This document shows positions 8,466 to 20,088 of a stretch of 64,000 nt of DNA, piece after piece. Below the pieces are notes generated by a model. It made no database searches. It worked only from the letters and a program-made list of their open reading frames with translations, and was not told the DNA's origin. This DNA is from Lathyrus oleraceus (lineage: Eukaryota; Streptophyta; Magnoliopsida; Fabales; Fabaceae): assembly GCF_024323335.1 (NCBI RefSeq), contig NC_066581.1:442829816-442893815 (forward strand), given 5' to 3'. How positions within the stretch are numbered: the stretch's first letter is position 1; each line of letters opens with the position of its first letter. The translations under genes and the position numbers were made by a program.

Positions 8466-11400
8466 AAGTGATATTTTGGCATCCACTGTGAGCGACTCTG
8501 TTATGGCTCATTATGATTTCGACAATCCCATCTACCAAGCTGAAGAGGAGAGTGAGGAAGACTGTGAACTCCCTGCTGAATTGGTCAGACTACTGAAGCA
8601 AGAGGAGAGGGTCATCCAACCTCATCAGGAGGAATTGGAAATCGTTAATCTGGGTACTGAGGACGCCAGAAGAGAGGTCAAGATTGGGGCTGCTTTAGAA
8701 GACTCTGTCAAGAGGAGGCTAATTGAGATGCTGAAAGAATATGTGGAAATATTCGCCTGGTCATACCAAGATATGCCTGGGTTGGATACAGACATTGTGG
8801 TGCATCGGTTACCTCTCAGAGAAGAGTGTCCGTCGGTCAAGCAGAAGCTTCGCAGAACTAGCCCTGATATGGCTGTCAAGATCAAGGAAGAGGTTCAGAA
8901 ACAGTGGGACGCAGGTTTTCTGGCTGTTACTAGTTACCCACCGTGGGTTGCCAACATTGTTCCCGTACCAAAGAAGGACGGCAAAGTCAGGATGTGTGTC
9001 GATTTCCGGGATCTGAATAGGGCGAGTCCGAAAGATGATTTCCCATTACCTCACATCGATGTATTGGTTGATAATACGACTCAATCCTCGGTACTCTCTT
9101 TCATGGACGGTTTCTCAGGCTATAACCAGATCAAGATGGCGCCAGAGGACATGGAAAAGACGACATTCATTACGCCTTGGGGCACATTCTGCTACAAAGT
9201 CATGCCATTCGCACTGAAGAATGCCAGTGCTACCTATCAGAGGGCAATGACGACTCTCTTTCATGACATGATGCACAACGAAATCGAAGTGTACGTGGAT
9301 GATATGATTGCAAAGTCGCAGACAGAAGAGGAGCACTTGGTAAACTTGCAGAAGTTGTTTGACAGACTGGTCAAGTTCAAACTGAGGCTGAACCCGAACA
9401 AGTGTACGTTTGGGGTGAGATCCGGGAAGCTGCTAGGCTTCATTGTCAGTGAGAAAGGGATTGAGGTAGATCCAGCAAAAGTTAAAGCTATTCAAGAGAT
9501 GCCTGAACCGAAAACGGAAAAGCAAGTCCATGGGTTTTTAGGGAGGTTGAACTACATTGCAAGGTTCATATCTCATCTAACTGCCACATGTGAACCAATT
9601 TTCAAACTGCTCAGAAAAAATCAGGCGATCAAATGGAATGATGATTGTCAGAAAGCTTTTGACAAAATCAAAGAATATCTACAGAAACCTCCAATCCTGA
9701 TTCCTCCAGTTCCAGGGAGACCACTGATAATGTACCTATCAGTCACCGAGACTTCGATGGGGTGTGTATTGGGTCAGCATGACGAGTCTGGTCGAAAAGA
9801 GCATGCCATATACTACCTAAGCAAAAAGTTTACCGACTGTGAAACAAGATATTCACTGCTCGAGAAAACTTGCTGTGCTTTGGCCTGGGCTGCTCGCCGA
9901 CTAAGGCAGTATATGTTGAACCATACTACTCTGTTGATTTCTAAGATGGATCCAGTCAAGTACATCTTTGAGAAGCCGGCTCTCACCGGACGTGTCGCTC
10001 GTTGGCAGATGATCTTAACAGAGTACGACATTCAGTACACGTCTCAAAAGGCCATCAAAGGTAGTGTATTGTCAGACTATCTTGCCGAACAACCGATCGA
10101 TGATTATCAGCCTATGATGTTTGAATTCCCTGATGAAGACATCATGTACCTGAAAGCGAAAGATTGTGAAGAGCCACCTGTCGAGGAAGGACCGGATCCT
10201 GATGACAAGTGGACACTGATGTTCGATGGGGCTGTGAATATGAATGGTAACGGTGTTGGTGCAGTATTGATCAATCCCAAAGGTGCTCATATACCTTTCT
10301 CTGCCAGGTTGACTTTCGATGTCACCAACAATGAAGCTGAGTATGAGGCTTGTATCATAGGGATAGAAGAAGCCATTGATCTGAGGATCAAAACTCTTGA
10401 TATATTTGGAGATTCAGCTCTAGTGATCAATCAGGTCAATGGAGATTGGAATACGAACCAGCCGCATCTGATTCCATATAGAGGTTACACCAGAAGAATA
10501 CTGACGTTCTTCAAGAAGGTGAAGCTGTGTCATGTCCCCCGGGATGAGAACCAGATGGCTGATGCGTTGGCTACTTTATCTTCCATGATAAAGGTTCATT
10601 GGTGGAATCATGTGCCACATATTGCTGTGAATCGACTCGAGAGGCCTGCGTATGTGTTTGCAGCCGAGTTAGTTGTTGCGATTGATGATAAACCGTGGTA
10701 TTATGACATCAAGAACTTCCTCAAGACTCAAGAGTATCCTGAGGGTGCGTCGAAGAATGACAAGAAGACCCTGAGAAGGCTAGCTGGAAGCTTTTACTTG
10801 AATCAGGATGATGTGTTGTATAAGCGGAACTTTGACATGGTCTTGCTCAGATGCGTGGATAGACACGAAGCAGACATGTTAATGCAAGAAGTGCACGAGG
10901 GTTCGTTTGGTACCCACGCTGGTGGTCATGCAATGTCGAAGAAATTGCTGAGAGCCGGATATTACTGGATGACTATGGAATCCGATTGTTTCAAGTACGC
11001 TCGGAAATGCCATAAGTGTCAAATCTATGCTGATAAGGTGCATGTACCACCAAGCCCGTTGAATGTCATGAACTCGCCTTGGCCGTTTGCCATGTGGGGC
11101 ATTGACATGATTGGGAAGATCGAGCCTACTGCTTCTAATGGACATCGCTTCATCTTGGTTGCGATCGATTACTTCACCAAATGGGTAGAAGCAGCTTCTT
11201 ATGCCAACGTCACCAAACAAGTGGTTGCCCGGTTCATCAAGAAAGAAATCATCTGTCGTTATGGAGTTCCTGAGAGAATCATCACTGACAATGGTTCAAA
11301 TCTCAACAACAAGATGATGAAAGACTTATGCAAGGATTTCAAGATTGAACATCACAATTCTTCTCCTTACAGACCAAAGATGAATGGGGTTGTAGAGGCA

Positions 11401-11946
11401 GCTAACAAGAATATCAAGAAGATTGTGCAGAAGATGGTCGTTACGTACAAGGATTGGCATGAGATGTTGCCTTTCGCTTTGCATGGGTACCGTACCTCAG
11501 TACGTACGTCGACCGGGGCAACCCCCTACTCCCTTGTGTATGGTATGGAAGCAGTCCTACCTGTTGAAGTGGAGATCCCTTCTCTGAGGGTACTCTTAGA
11601 TGTCAAGCTGGACGAAGCCGAGTGGATTCGAACAAGGTTTAATGAGTTAAGCCTTATCGAAGAAAGACGGTTAGCAGCTGTGTGCCACGGGCAGTTATAT
11701 CAGAGAAGGATGAAGCGAGCCTTTGATCAGAAAGTGCGTCCTCGGACATTTCAAACTGGCGATCTGGTTTTGAAGAGGATCCTTCCTCCCGGTACAGATA
11801 ACAGGGGCAAGTGGACTCCTAATTACGAAGGTCCATATGTTGTGAAGAAGGTCTTCTCCGGTGGAGCCTTGATGCTTACAACTATGGATGGTGAAGATTT
11901 TCCTTCCCCTGTTAACTCAGATGTAGTCAAAAAATACTTCGCATAA
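8466..11946 (+). CDS. pol: Ogre-1 Pol: RT, RNase H, second RNase H, integrase
   Basis: About 1156 residues, intact, expressed as the downstream exon; no ATG is needed (first codon in frame after the splice is AGT; the open frame can be counted from TTG 8476). RT: RMCVDFRDLN and YVDD near residues 273-276. The first RNase H is degenerate (MYLSVTETSMGCVLGQ). The second, archaeal-type RNase H typical of Tat/Ogre has FDGAVNMNGNG, NNEAEYEAC, GDSALVINQ and ENQMADALATL. Integrase: HHCC zinc region near 800-850, then Asp in WGIDMIG, Asp in IITDNGSN and Glu in GVVEAANKN, all present. The end has a GPY-type segment (NYEGPYVVKK). The RT box that reads FGLKNAGATY in Ogre-2 is FALKNASATY here. Confidence 0.93.
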
Positions 11947-12633
11947 ATTGACCCGCTGGACAAAAAGAATAAAAGAGTCCAGGCAAAAATGGGCATCCCG
12001 GCGAACCAAAAACAGAAAGAAAAGGTTCGGGCAAAAGTTAGGGATAAAAATGAAAAAAAATTGTACACCCGGTAAGTCGAAAACCCGCAAGGGCGGCTTA
12101 GGCAAAAATGGGTATCCCGGTGGATTGAAAACCCGAAAGGGCGATCCAGCCAAAAGAGGGATTAAAGCGAAGACTACAGTCTGAATTATCGGTACTTCAT
12201 TATGCTTCGTCAGCTGCCATCTCAAAAGATGCGATCGGTCCAGTCATTCTTCTCAGAAAGCAAGGAGTTGGGAGGAAACTGATGATCTACGAGTTATAAC
12301 AGAGTTGGGAAACAGTGAATGCCGCGTTCACATTGCCATTAGGATAGTTTATTTTTCCTTTTGTGCGCAATTACCTCTTTCTAGGAATTGCTTCCCCATG
12401 TATTTGCCTTTTCAGGCACACTTGCAATCAATAAAAAGTCGTTATTCAGATAAATTGCTCTCTTGTTTTTACTTTTACTGTTTTGTTTACAAAAACGTCC
12501 GAATTTTTGATAAACATTGCATATAAAAACATGAAGGCTAAACAATGACGTGCAAAAGATTAAAACATTTGAAAATCATTTTGAATGTTGAGGACACTTA
12601 AGCGTATCTTGTCCATGTACCCCCTGGGGCATC
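11947..12633 (+). other. Ogre-1 3' untranslated region and polypurine-like end
   Basis: It begins with repeated blocks of the form GAAAACCCG(C/A)AAGGGCG...CAGGCAAAAATGGG, shared with the sequence just after pol in Ogre-2 (24470-24640, opposite strand). It contains AATAAAAAG (12430) and ends CCCCTGGGGCATC directly before a TG at 12634. The same GGGGCATC|TG precedes the 3' LTR of Ogre-2, so I read 12621-12633 as the polypurine tract region. At 687 bases it is far shorter than the 5.1-kb 3' region of Ogre-2. Confidence 0.6.
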
Positions 12634-13221
12634 TGTTATTCTGTTATTCTGTTTCTGCACATCATCACATCAGTTAAGTGACGTGCAGAAACACTAAATA
12701 TGCAAGAGTTGAATCCACAATTGAAAGAGTCGAAGCTTAAAACGGACACACACATGTCACAACAATTCCAAAACAAATAAAACCAGCATAAACAAGGGGA
12801 TATCACAATAGAAAAGCTGCAATAAGTTCCACGCCAAATGCAACATTGTCGTTAACCACAATTCAGCGATACATAGTAACGACATCAATCTTGCATTGGA
12901 GCTATTCCCAAGTGTGCAACTCTCTTTCAAATCATCTTCTCGCTTACACCAAAACAAAAGCATCTGTCATACAACCTAGCAGAATCACACAGAGGCACAT
13001 ATTGGCATATGTTCCATGGCATCAAAAAGAGAAGAAAAGTCTAAATCACGACCTCACAGCAAGGGTGCTTGGATTTGCGTGAGAGGTAAAGCATAGATTG
13101 ACACTGTTAAGAATCCATGTCTTTCATGAGCATCCAAGGTTGGTTCACTATGATAACAGAAAATTCTTAGTCAATGCAAGTTATAATAAGTGGACTCAAA
13201 TAAATAACTGCAAGGGATGGC
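12634..13221 (+). repeat. LTR-Y, first part (U3), interrupted by Ogre-2
   Basis: It starts TGTTATTCTG right after the polypurine-like tract. It includes an 11-bp inverted repeat, TGTTTCTGCAC (12650-12660) and GTGCAGAAACA (12683-12693). No coding sequence. The sequence resumes at 40777 after removal of Ogre-2 and one target-site copy, making an LTR of about 3.76 kb that ends at 43952. The start is less certain than the end. Confidence 0.5.
13217..13221. repeat. target site duplication of Ogre-2, left copy (ATGGC)
   Basis: ATGGC directly precedes the left LTR terminus TGTAGCGG and recurs at 40772-40776 directly after the right terminus CTTACA. Five-base duplications are usual for Ty3-gypsy integrase. 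Confidence 0.9.
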
Positions 13222-13583
13222 TGTAGCGGTGTATTCGTCGCTATATGATTTATCGATTAAACCATAAGCAAGAGATACATTGAAATTTCGAGTCGCCACC
13301 GCACTTTTATTTATCCAAAGGATTGGCTAAAAAGCGAACAAAAGCCTAAGAAGTTTTACACGTAGAAAACTAATAAAAAGATCAGAGAGTCTGGGTAAGG
13401 GGTAAATTACGCAATGGGAAGGTGTTAGGCACCCATCACGTCCTAGGTACTCCTAGGGAGCCCTTTTCACACTTGTTGTATAAGATTGTTATTTGTTATG
13501 ACATAAGTATTGTGCAAACATGATTGGGATGATGAGAAAAGAATATACAATTTTTATTGGGTTTGAACGGATGAACCCGCTGC

Positions 13584-13624
13584 CTACGTACCTTCCATCA
13601 AAGGTAAGTATCAAAACGCCGTAG
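13584..13624 (-). other. nested LTR hairpin, Ogre-2 3' LTR
   Basis: Outer CTACG (13584-13588) pairs with CGTAG (13620-13624). Inner TACCTT (13589-13594) pairs perfectly with AAGGTA (13601-13606) around a 6-base loop. It lies about 360 bases from the LTR 3' end, as in the other Ogre-type LTRs. Confidence 0.7.
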
Positions 13625-14230
13625 TTCGGCTAAAAGATTTCCAAAAGTTGGTTGGGTTCAATTTTAAACACAAACCCTAGGTCTTACGTTATCCACGGGA
13701 GAAAACTCAACCTTATACAAACAACCACGTCCACCATGTGAGAACAGCTTCAACTTGCCAGGGAGGGGTTAACCCTATAATAGGCAAGGAAGACTTACAA
13801 TTCAATCACTAAAGACAGAAGGTGAGATTAACATCAACCACTAAGATAAATCAAACCTCTAGCTCATGTATGAAAAGATTAACAATGGACAAAGCCAAAA
13901 CAATTGAATGAGTGAAGTTAATTGATTGTGATTATGAAAATGAAGTCAAAGTATGATTAAGATTGATTTGAAAGAAGTGTTATGAAAATGAGTTTGAAAA
14001 AAGGTCAAGGACTTGAGTCCAGGGTTTTAGTTAGAAAACATGAAGATGTTTGCACAACAACTATGTCAAATTTGAAAAGTAGAGTGTGAAAAGGTTTAGG
14101 ACATAATGAATGATGAATGGATGGAGATGGATTGTAAAACTTCTTAGAAGGTTCACTTCTTGAGATCATATAGGAGATGATTCAAGTGCGTCCTTTGGAA
14201 TAGCAATGGATAATAACAAACAAACAAGAA

Positions 14231-14930
14231 AGAAAGCGGATATCGGATGCCAATCACTGGGCTTATACCAATCTCCTAAAATAAAACTGGATATCAGATG
14301 CCACTCAATGGTCTTACACTAATCTCCTCAAACAAAGAAATAAAAGGCGGATACCGGATACCAATAAATGGATTTACACCAGTCTCCTAAAACAGAAATG
14401 GATATCAGAGGCCACTCAATGGACTTATACTAATCTCCACAAAAGAAATCAAAGAATGAAAATATGGAAAGTCAACTGCCAATCTATCTGGACTTAGGTT
14501 AACTCCACAGATGCTCATAGGAAATCCAATGCCACATTACAGGGACTTACAATGGATCCTCACATACAAGAACAAAAGCAACAATATGGTCACAGGAATG
14601 CAAATGCCAACTTACAGGGACTTATAATTGCAACCTCTCATACAAACAAATAAAACCAATTATGATCACTGGAAAGCAGATGCCAACTTACAGGGACTTA
14701 TAACTGTATCCTCACATACAAATCAAACAGATCAAATTATGATCACAGGACAACAGATGCCAACTTACAGGGACTTATAACTGTATCCTCACATACAAAC
14801 AGATAAAACAGAAGATATGAGTGACCAATGAGGTCTTACACTCTATCATTCCATATCATAGGAGCAAATGCCAAAGCAATGGACTTACACTTGTCCTCAA
14901 TGGGTAAACAACAATGATAGCATCATAAAG
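14231..14930 (-). repeat. degenerate 51-77-bp tandem array in Ogre-2 3' LTR
   Basis: About 11 units share the pattern GATGCCAA...(C/G)GGACTTATA...ATCCTC. Spacing is roughly 51-77 bp. The same array is at 35466-36165 in the other LTR. The Ogre-1 LTR has only two related units, on the opposite strand (1349-1470), so copy number has expanded or contracted within the family. Confidence 0.8.
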
Positions 14931-17900
14931 ACAAATGAGATGATCATGCATTAATGGCAATTGATAATGATAAATGCATAACATACAAGCAAACAAGTGC
15001 ATATGAAGCAATCAATCAATCAATGAATATCAAACAGCACACTCTATAGCCAAACAAGGGGGCTCACACAAGAGGGTTTGACTATGAAAGTCCACTGTAA
15101 TAGGTAAATGTCGCTCTTAACCTTGCCATTGAGAGGCTAAGGTGAAGCAGATGAAAGGAGATGAGGGGTGTGCCTCATTGCTCTTATCCCTAATCAGGGA
15201 GAGCATTAGAAAGTGTGGGAGCTCAGAAAGATGGAGCTCTTTCCACATTATTGACTCGATAGATCTTGGGTTTTGATCTCAATGCTACAACCATGTAATG
15301 GGAGCAAGGAGAGGACACACTGAATAGTAGGGGATAGGCTACTTATCCCTTTGATCTACCAATTGCCTTACTTGAAGGACTTTTCCTGCTTGGGACAAAT
15401 ATAAACACCCACAAGCATTGCCTCTTAAGGAGGACTTCAGACAGTTTGCCCGGTCAAATAACAGACCGGGTCTCCAGACTACATGAAGAAGAAGTAATTA
15501 TACCTCAAAGCAAATTGCTAAATAGCAAAGCAAAGCAAGTTCAAAGAACTTAAGCAACTAAAGTACCTGAAAAAGTCAAACCAATTAGTAAACAGTTCAA
15601 CAGTTTAAAACAAAAGGAATGGATAAACAACAGTCAACCACAGAGGGACCAATGTGCAAAGCACAAGACTCAACTATATGAGTCACACCTACAAAACAAG
15701 GGTTAGCACATGATATATATAATCCAACTCAATCAAATTTGAATGATCTTTGAGGCATTGGTGCTTAACCTGAAACATTAACTCAATTGTAAGCTCAAAA
15801 GACCACTAGGACTAGCCTAGGGTCAAAGATGAAAGAAAAGGTCAAAACAGCAAAGAAAAGTCAACCCAATTCATGTTCAAACATTTAAGAAGCTACCTCA
15901 ATTGGATTCACAATCAAATCATGCATCATTGTCATTTTATAGACCAAAGAAGTCAAAACATGGCAAGAGGGACCACACAAAAGGTCAACAGCAAGACCAA
16001 GCTCAAAAGCAATCAAAAACAATTCCAAAAATTATGAAATAATTCATACTCAATCACAATCCATAACATAGCATGCATATACAATTTCAGCTCAATTGGA
16101 TCATGGGAAGATAGTCAAATAAAATCAAGAAGTCAACACAATATCAAGTGTGCACAAAGAAGTCAACGAAACTAGTGTCATCTTCAAAAAAAATCATAAC
16201 AAAAGGAAAACAGATGAGAAATGGATGGGATTAACACCAATGCAAAGCTCAAGATGTCTAGTATGCACATATGAAATTTCATGATAATATAAGAAGATAT
16301 GAGAATTTCACAAAGGATTTGGCAACATGTATCACATAAAGTCAACAATTGACTAGGCAGGGAAGAAAATTCTCAAACAAATTGGAAATTGCACAATTAA
16401 TTCCAAGAAAATTCACACATCAACTAGACATATAAGAGATGGCTCATGCAAAATTTCACATTATTTGGAAGCCAGGAAGCATGTGAACAAAAATCATGAA
16501 TTTGCATATCATTGGTGTGACACAAATTGTCACACCCTCGTTCAAAAATTCATATCTAGCAAACCACAGATGATAAATGCACAAACTCTACATCAAAACA
16601 AAGATGAATGAGTCTAGTTTCACCACAAAAAATTTCAGAACCATTGGATGCATCATGATCATTTCACAAAAAGATTGGCAAAAGGTACCAAATAAGCATA
16701 CATGTTAAGAACCCTAGAGCCATTTAAAATCCAGCCAATCAAAAATTCAGCAAAAATCATTATTAAATAATAGACATTCATCTGATCATTATGCAAAAAT
16801 TGGCATGAAATTTGGAATTGAAATGGATTAGAAATGATTTTTGCAAGTTGAGGAATAATTTGGAATGAAAGAACAAAATAACATGAAAGGGAGGTCAACC
16901 ATGGTTGACCGAGTGGCATGGTCGTAATTTTGGCCATCATTAATCAAAACGGTGCGTTTTGGCATGGGGAATGAAATGTTCTCATTGGCTGAAACCAATG
17001 GAACAGTACCAACAAGCAGAAAAACCAAACAGCAGCCAATCGCATGGGAGTTTTGGAAATGTCATTAGGGTTTTGGAACTTGGGGTTTTAACAGCATAGC
17101 AAGGCAACCTCGTGTTATCACCAACATCAAAAACAAAGTTCAAACACTATCATACAAGCAGCATGGCAGGATTAGAGAACCTCATGCAACATCACACAGC
17201 AAACCAACCAAAACATGAAACTCAGATTTCAGGAAATGCAGCAGGGTTTTGGAAGTGCAAGCAAGCACTATGACAAACATATTCCAACTAGAGATGCACA
17301 AAGGGCCTGGCCACGAAACAGTAAGTTTCTCATGCAAATAAGAACAAAGGCAACAGCCAAACATAATTCATGAGTTCTGGGCAGCTTAGGGTTTTTTTTG
17401 AACAGCAGGGCATATTCCTCTTCATGGCTCATCATCAATTCGAACAGCATGGCAAACAGCATGGCAGTAACAGTATGTTCATGCAATCACAAGCAACAAC
17501 AGCAGACACGATTCTGGGAAAAAACTGGAAACAAGCTAGGGTTTGCACACAACAGGGCAACCTCATCTTGCCCATCTCATCAACATAAACTGAACTCAAC
17601 CAGGGATTCATGAACAAAATGGCAACTAAACAAAGACATTCAGGTCACATTAAACAACAACAAACAAGACAATTCATATAAATTTCTGGGTTCTTCTAGG
17701 GTTTTAAAACAGCAGTAACCATTTTTAACATTCAAACATGAAAGGATCGATTCACCCAGAAATCGAAAGTGACCATATCAATAGAGCAAACAAACTTCAA
17801 ACAACACAAATCCATAAGCCAAATGCATTGAAACACATTAAACAGCATGCATCGAACAAAAATCATCATGAACAGAAAATTTCAAATCCAGATATTTCAC

Positions 17901-19536
17901 TCAATACTCACTCATTTTTCATGATTCAAGTTGCACAACAATCAGCATAGCAAGCTCTATCTAACACATGGCATGGATTAGAGAAAAAGGATAGTCGAAA
18001 TCTTACTTGGCTGTGAAGAAAATCGAGCAACAGTGGTTATTTGTATGCTTCCAGCTCAAACAGAGGTCCACAATGCTTTGGAATGAAGGAACCTTGAAGA
18101 ACTTTAGCTCAAACTTGCTTGAAACTTCCAAATCTCGATTTCACCATTATTGGTCCTTTGAAAAACAGAGCTCGAAAATGGCTGTCCAGCTGTGGTTTGA
18201 GGGTTCAAAACGCTTCACAAGGTTGTCCAAATGATGAAGGAAGCAAGGGTACTCGAGGATTTTGAAGATTTGAGCAGAAAATACAAGTCGAGCAAAAATG
18301 CAAGAAGGAGAGAAAAGAGTGTATTCTGATCTTTGGAGGCTGTGGCTAGGGTTGGTTTTTGCTGAGAATGAGCTTTTATATTTCTGTTTAACATTAGCTT
18401 AACAAATGCTAAACTTGCTTATGCTAAATGAAACCAATTTGCAATTTGCTAAGTTTGAACCAAATGAACATGGAGGGTGCAAGGTCTGGCCGAGTTTTGG
18501 GCCTTGGCAAGTTGCAAATACCATATGAAACAAATCCCAATTGGCCAAATATGCTGAAAAGCCTTAAATCAAAAAGTCAAACTTTGGTCATACTTGAAAT
18601 GAATAAAGTCTAGCTTAAAAATGCCATTTTGATTGGCAAGGTTTTAGCACATGAAATTTATATTTTTGGAAAGAGGGGATGAAATGTGGTTTGTAGGAAA
18701 AAACCCCACCAAATTTGGCCTTATGGTTCATGAGATATGGCTTGTTGAAGTTCACAAATTTTTGAAATTGAATTGATCATATCTTGCAAACCATACATGG
18801 GATTTGGGAGTTCTTGGACTTTTTGAAAATGGGAGAACAAGATCTTCAACTTTCATGTTGGGAAAAAATTCATTTGAAGCTTGTATCATGATGTAAGTTG
18901 AGGATCAAGAAGTTTCCATTTTTGGCAGTTGAAATTACAGGTCCACTTTCTATTTTGGGAAATTTTCTGTTTGTCTTGATTTTCTTCCATGATGAGGTTT
19001 GACATGATAGATGAGGCTTATATAGGCATGAATGAACTCCTTCAAATCAATTCCATCCATCAAAATCACTGATTAAATCCACAGTTGACCAAGTTTGACT
19101 TTCTGTTGACTTTTCTAGGGTTTTGCATGATTGAACCACTTCCGATGAATTCCAAACCCTAAATCCTTGAGAACTTGACTTCAAATGATGTCCCAAGTTG
19201 TATGAACTCTTGATTATGGATCATGGTGCCCAAATTCTGCAAGAATGGCCACCATCCACTGCTTTGACTGACTGTGACTGATTTTGACCTAATTGCTGAT
19301 GATTGCTTCAACTGCAAGCAACAAGGTTAAACTGACAATATTTTTGTACTTTTTGATTGATAAACATATGAAAAGCAAAGATATACAAATGCAAGGTATG
19401 CTTGGTGATCAAGAAATCAACCCACAAGGCAAACTACCCACTAGGAGGGAAGCTAGGGCATGCAATGATCCTTGAGGCCATGATATGATATGATATGGGC
19501 CATGAGGGATCTTAGGGCCAAAATTGGGGTCTTACA

Positions 19537-19549
19537 GATGCCCCTATTT
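19537..19549 (-). other. Ogre-2 polypurine tract region
   Basis: On the minus strand AAATAGGGGCATC lies immediately before the 3' LTR start TGTAAGACC. This is the expected place for the plus-strand primer. The last eight bases match those before the TG at 12634. Confidence 0.65.
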
Positions 19550-20088
19550 AAGGTCATTCTAGCCGGAGGAGTGAAGTTTAGAAATCTTCATCTCGACGCG
19601 GTAGAATGGGCTTAAATAACAGTAATGAGACAAATTTTGGTCCCTAAGAGACCTCATGATGCAAATGTATGCATGCAAAAGACACAAACTCTGTGGGGAA
19701 TATGATTCACACAGAAGAAAAAACGATCCATCGGAGTAGTATACTCACCAGGAACAGAGACTCTACAAGACTCTAGCTGGGGATAAACAAAATTGACACA
19801 GCGTGAACAAGACACGACTCTGATTGGGAAATAACAGAAAACAGACTGGAGAACTCACTGGGGAGTGAAGGACTCACACTGGGGAAAAGAAAAATTCCGA
19901 AGGAAAATAAATCCATTGGAGAGACACAAGCTGACTCCTGGGGGAGAAGCAACAAGAAAATTTCACTGAGGAAGCACCAAAGAAATGAGATGTTACCAGG
20001 CATAAGGGTAACAAAAAAACAGGAAAATCTGACTCCACAGGGGGACCGAGGTCATATTAGGGAGCAGAAAGGAGGGAACACCAAGGAT

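Larger units (their letters stand above)
1..13221 (+). mobile_element. Ogre-1, Ogre/Tat Ty3-gypsy retrotransposon (5' end outside window)
   Basis: Plus-strand order is LTR end, tRNA-Arg-type PBS, ORF1 (DUF7745-like), gag-pro, short intron, then RT/RNase H/second RNase H/integrase, followed by a purine-rich tract. This is the Ogre layout. Gag-pro (1110 aa) and pol (about 1156 aa) are open; ORF1 has one in-frame stop. The 5' LTR starts before the window. At the 3' side the internal region ends near 12633, and the LTR that follows (12634 onward, interrupted by Ogre-2) does not match the 5' LTR except in short conserved blocks, so the element may be chimeric. The proteins are clearly the same lineage as Ogre-2 but diverged. 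Confidence 0.85.
13222..19536 (-). repeat. Ogre-2 3' LTR
   Basis: 6,315 bp, TG...CA on both strands (minus-strand start TGTAAGACCCCAATTTTGG, end at 13222). Co-linear with 34457-40771 at a constant offset of 21,235. A minus-strand TATAAAAG lies at 18380-18373. If it is the promoter, U3 is about 1.16 kb and most of the LTR (over 5 kb) is R-U5. Small open frames inside it occur in both LTRs and carry no recognisable domain. Confidence 0.95.

Noticed and set aside
16659..19475. Small open frames of 60-93 codons, repeated identically at 37894-40710
   Set aside because: They are duplicated only because both lie in the Ogre-2 LTRs. They show no domain, no start context and no bias beyond AT-rich LTR sequence.
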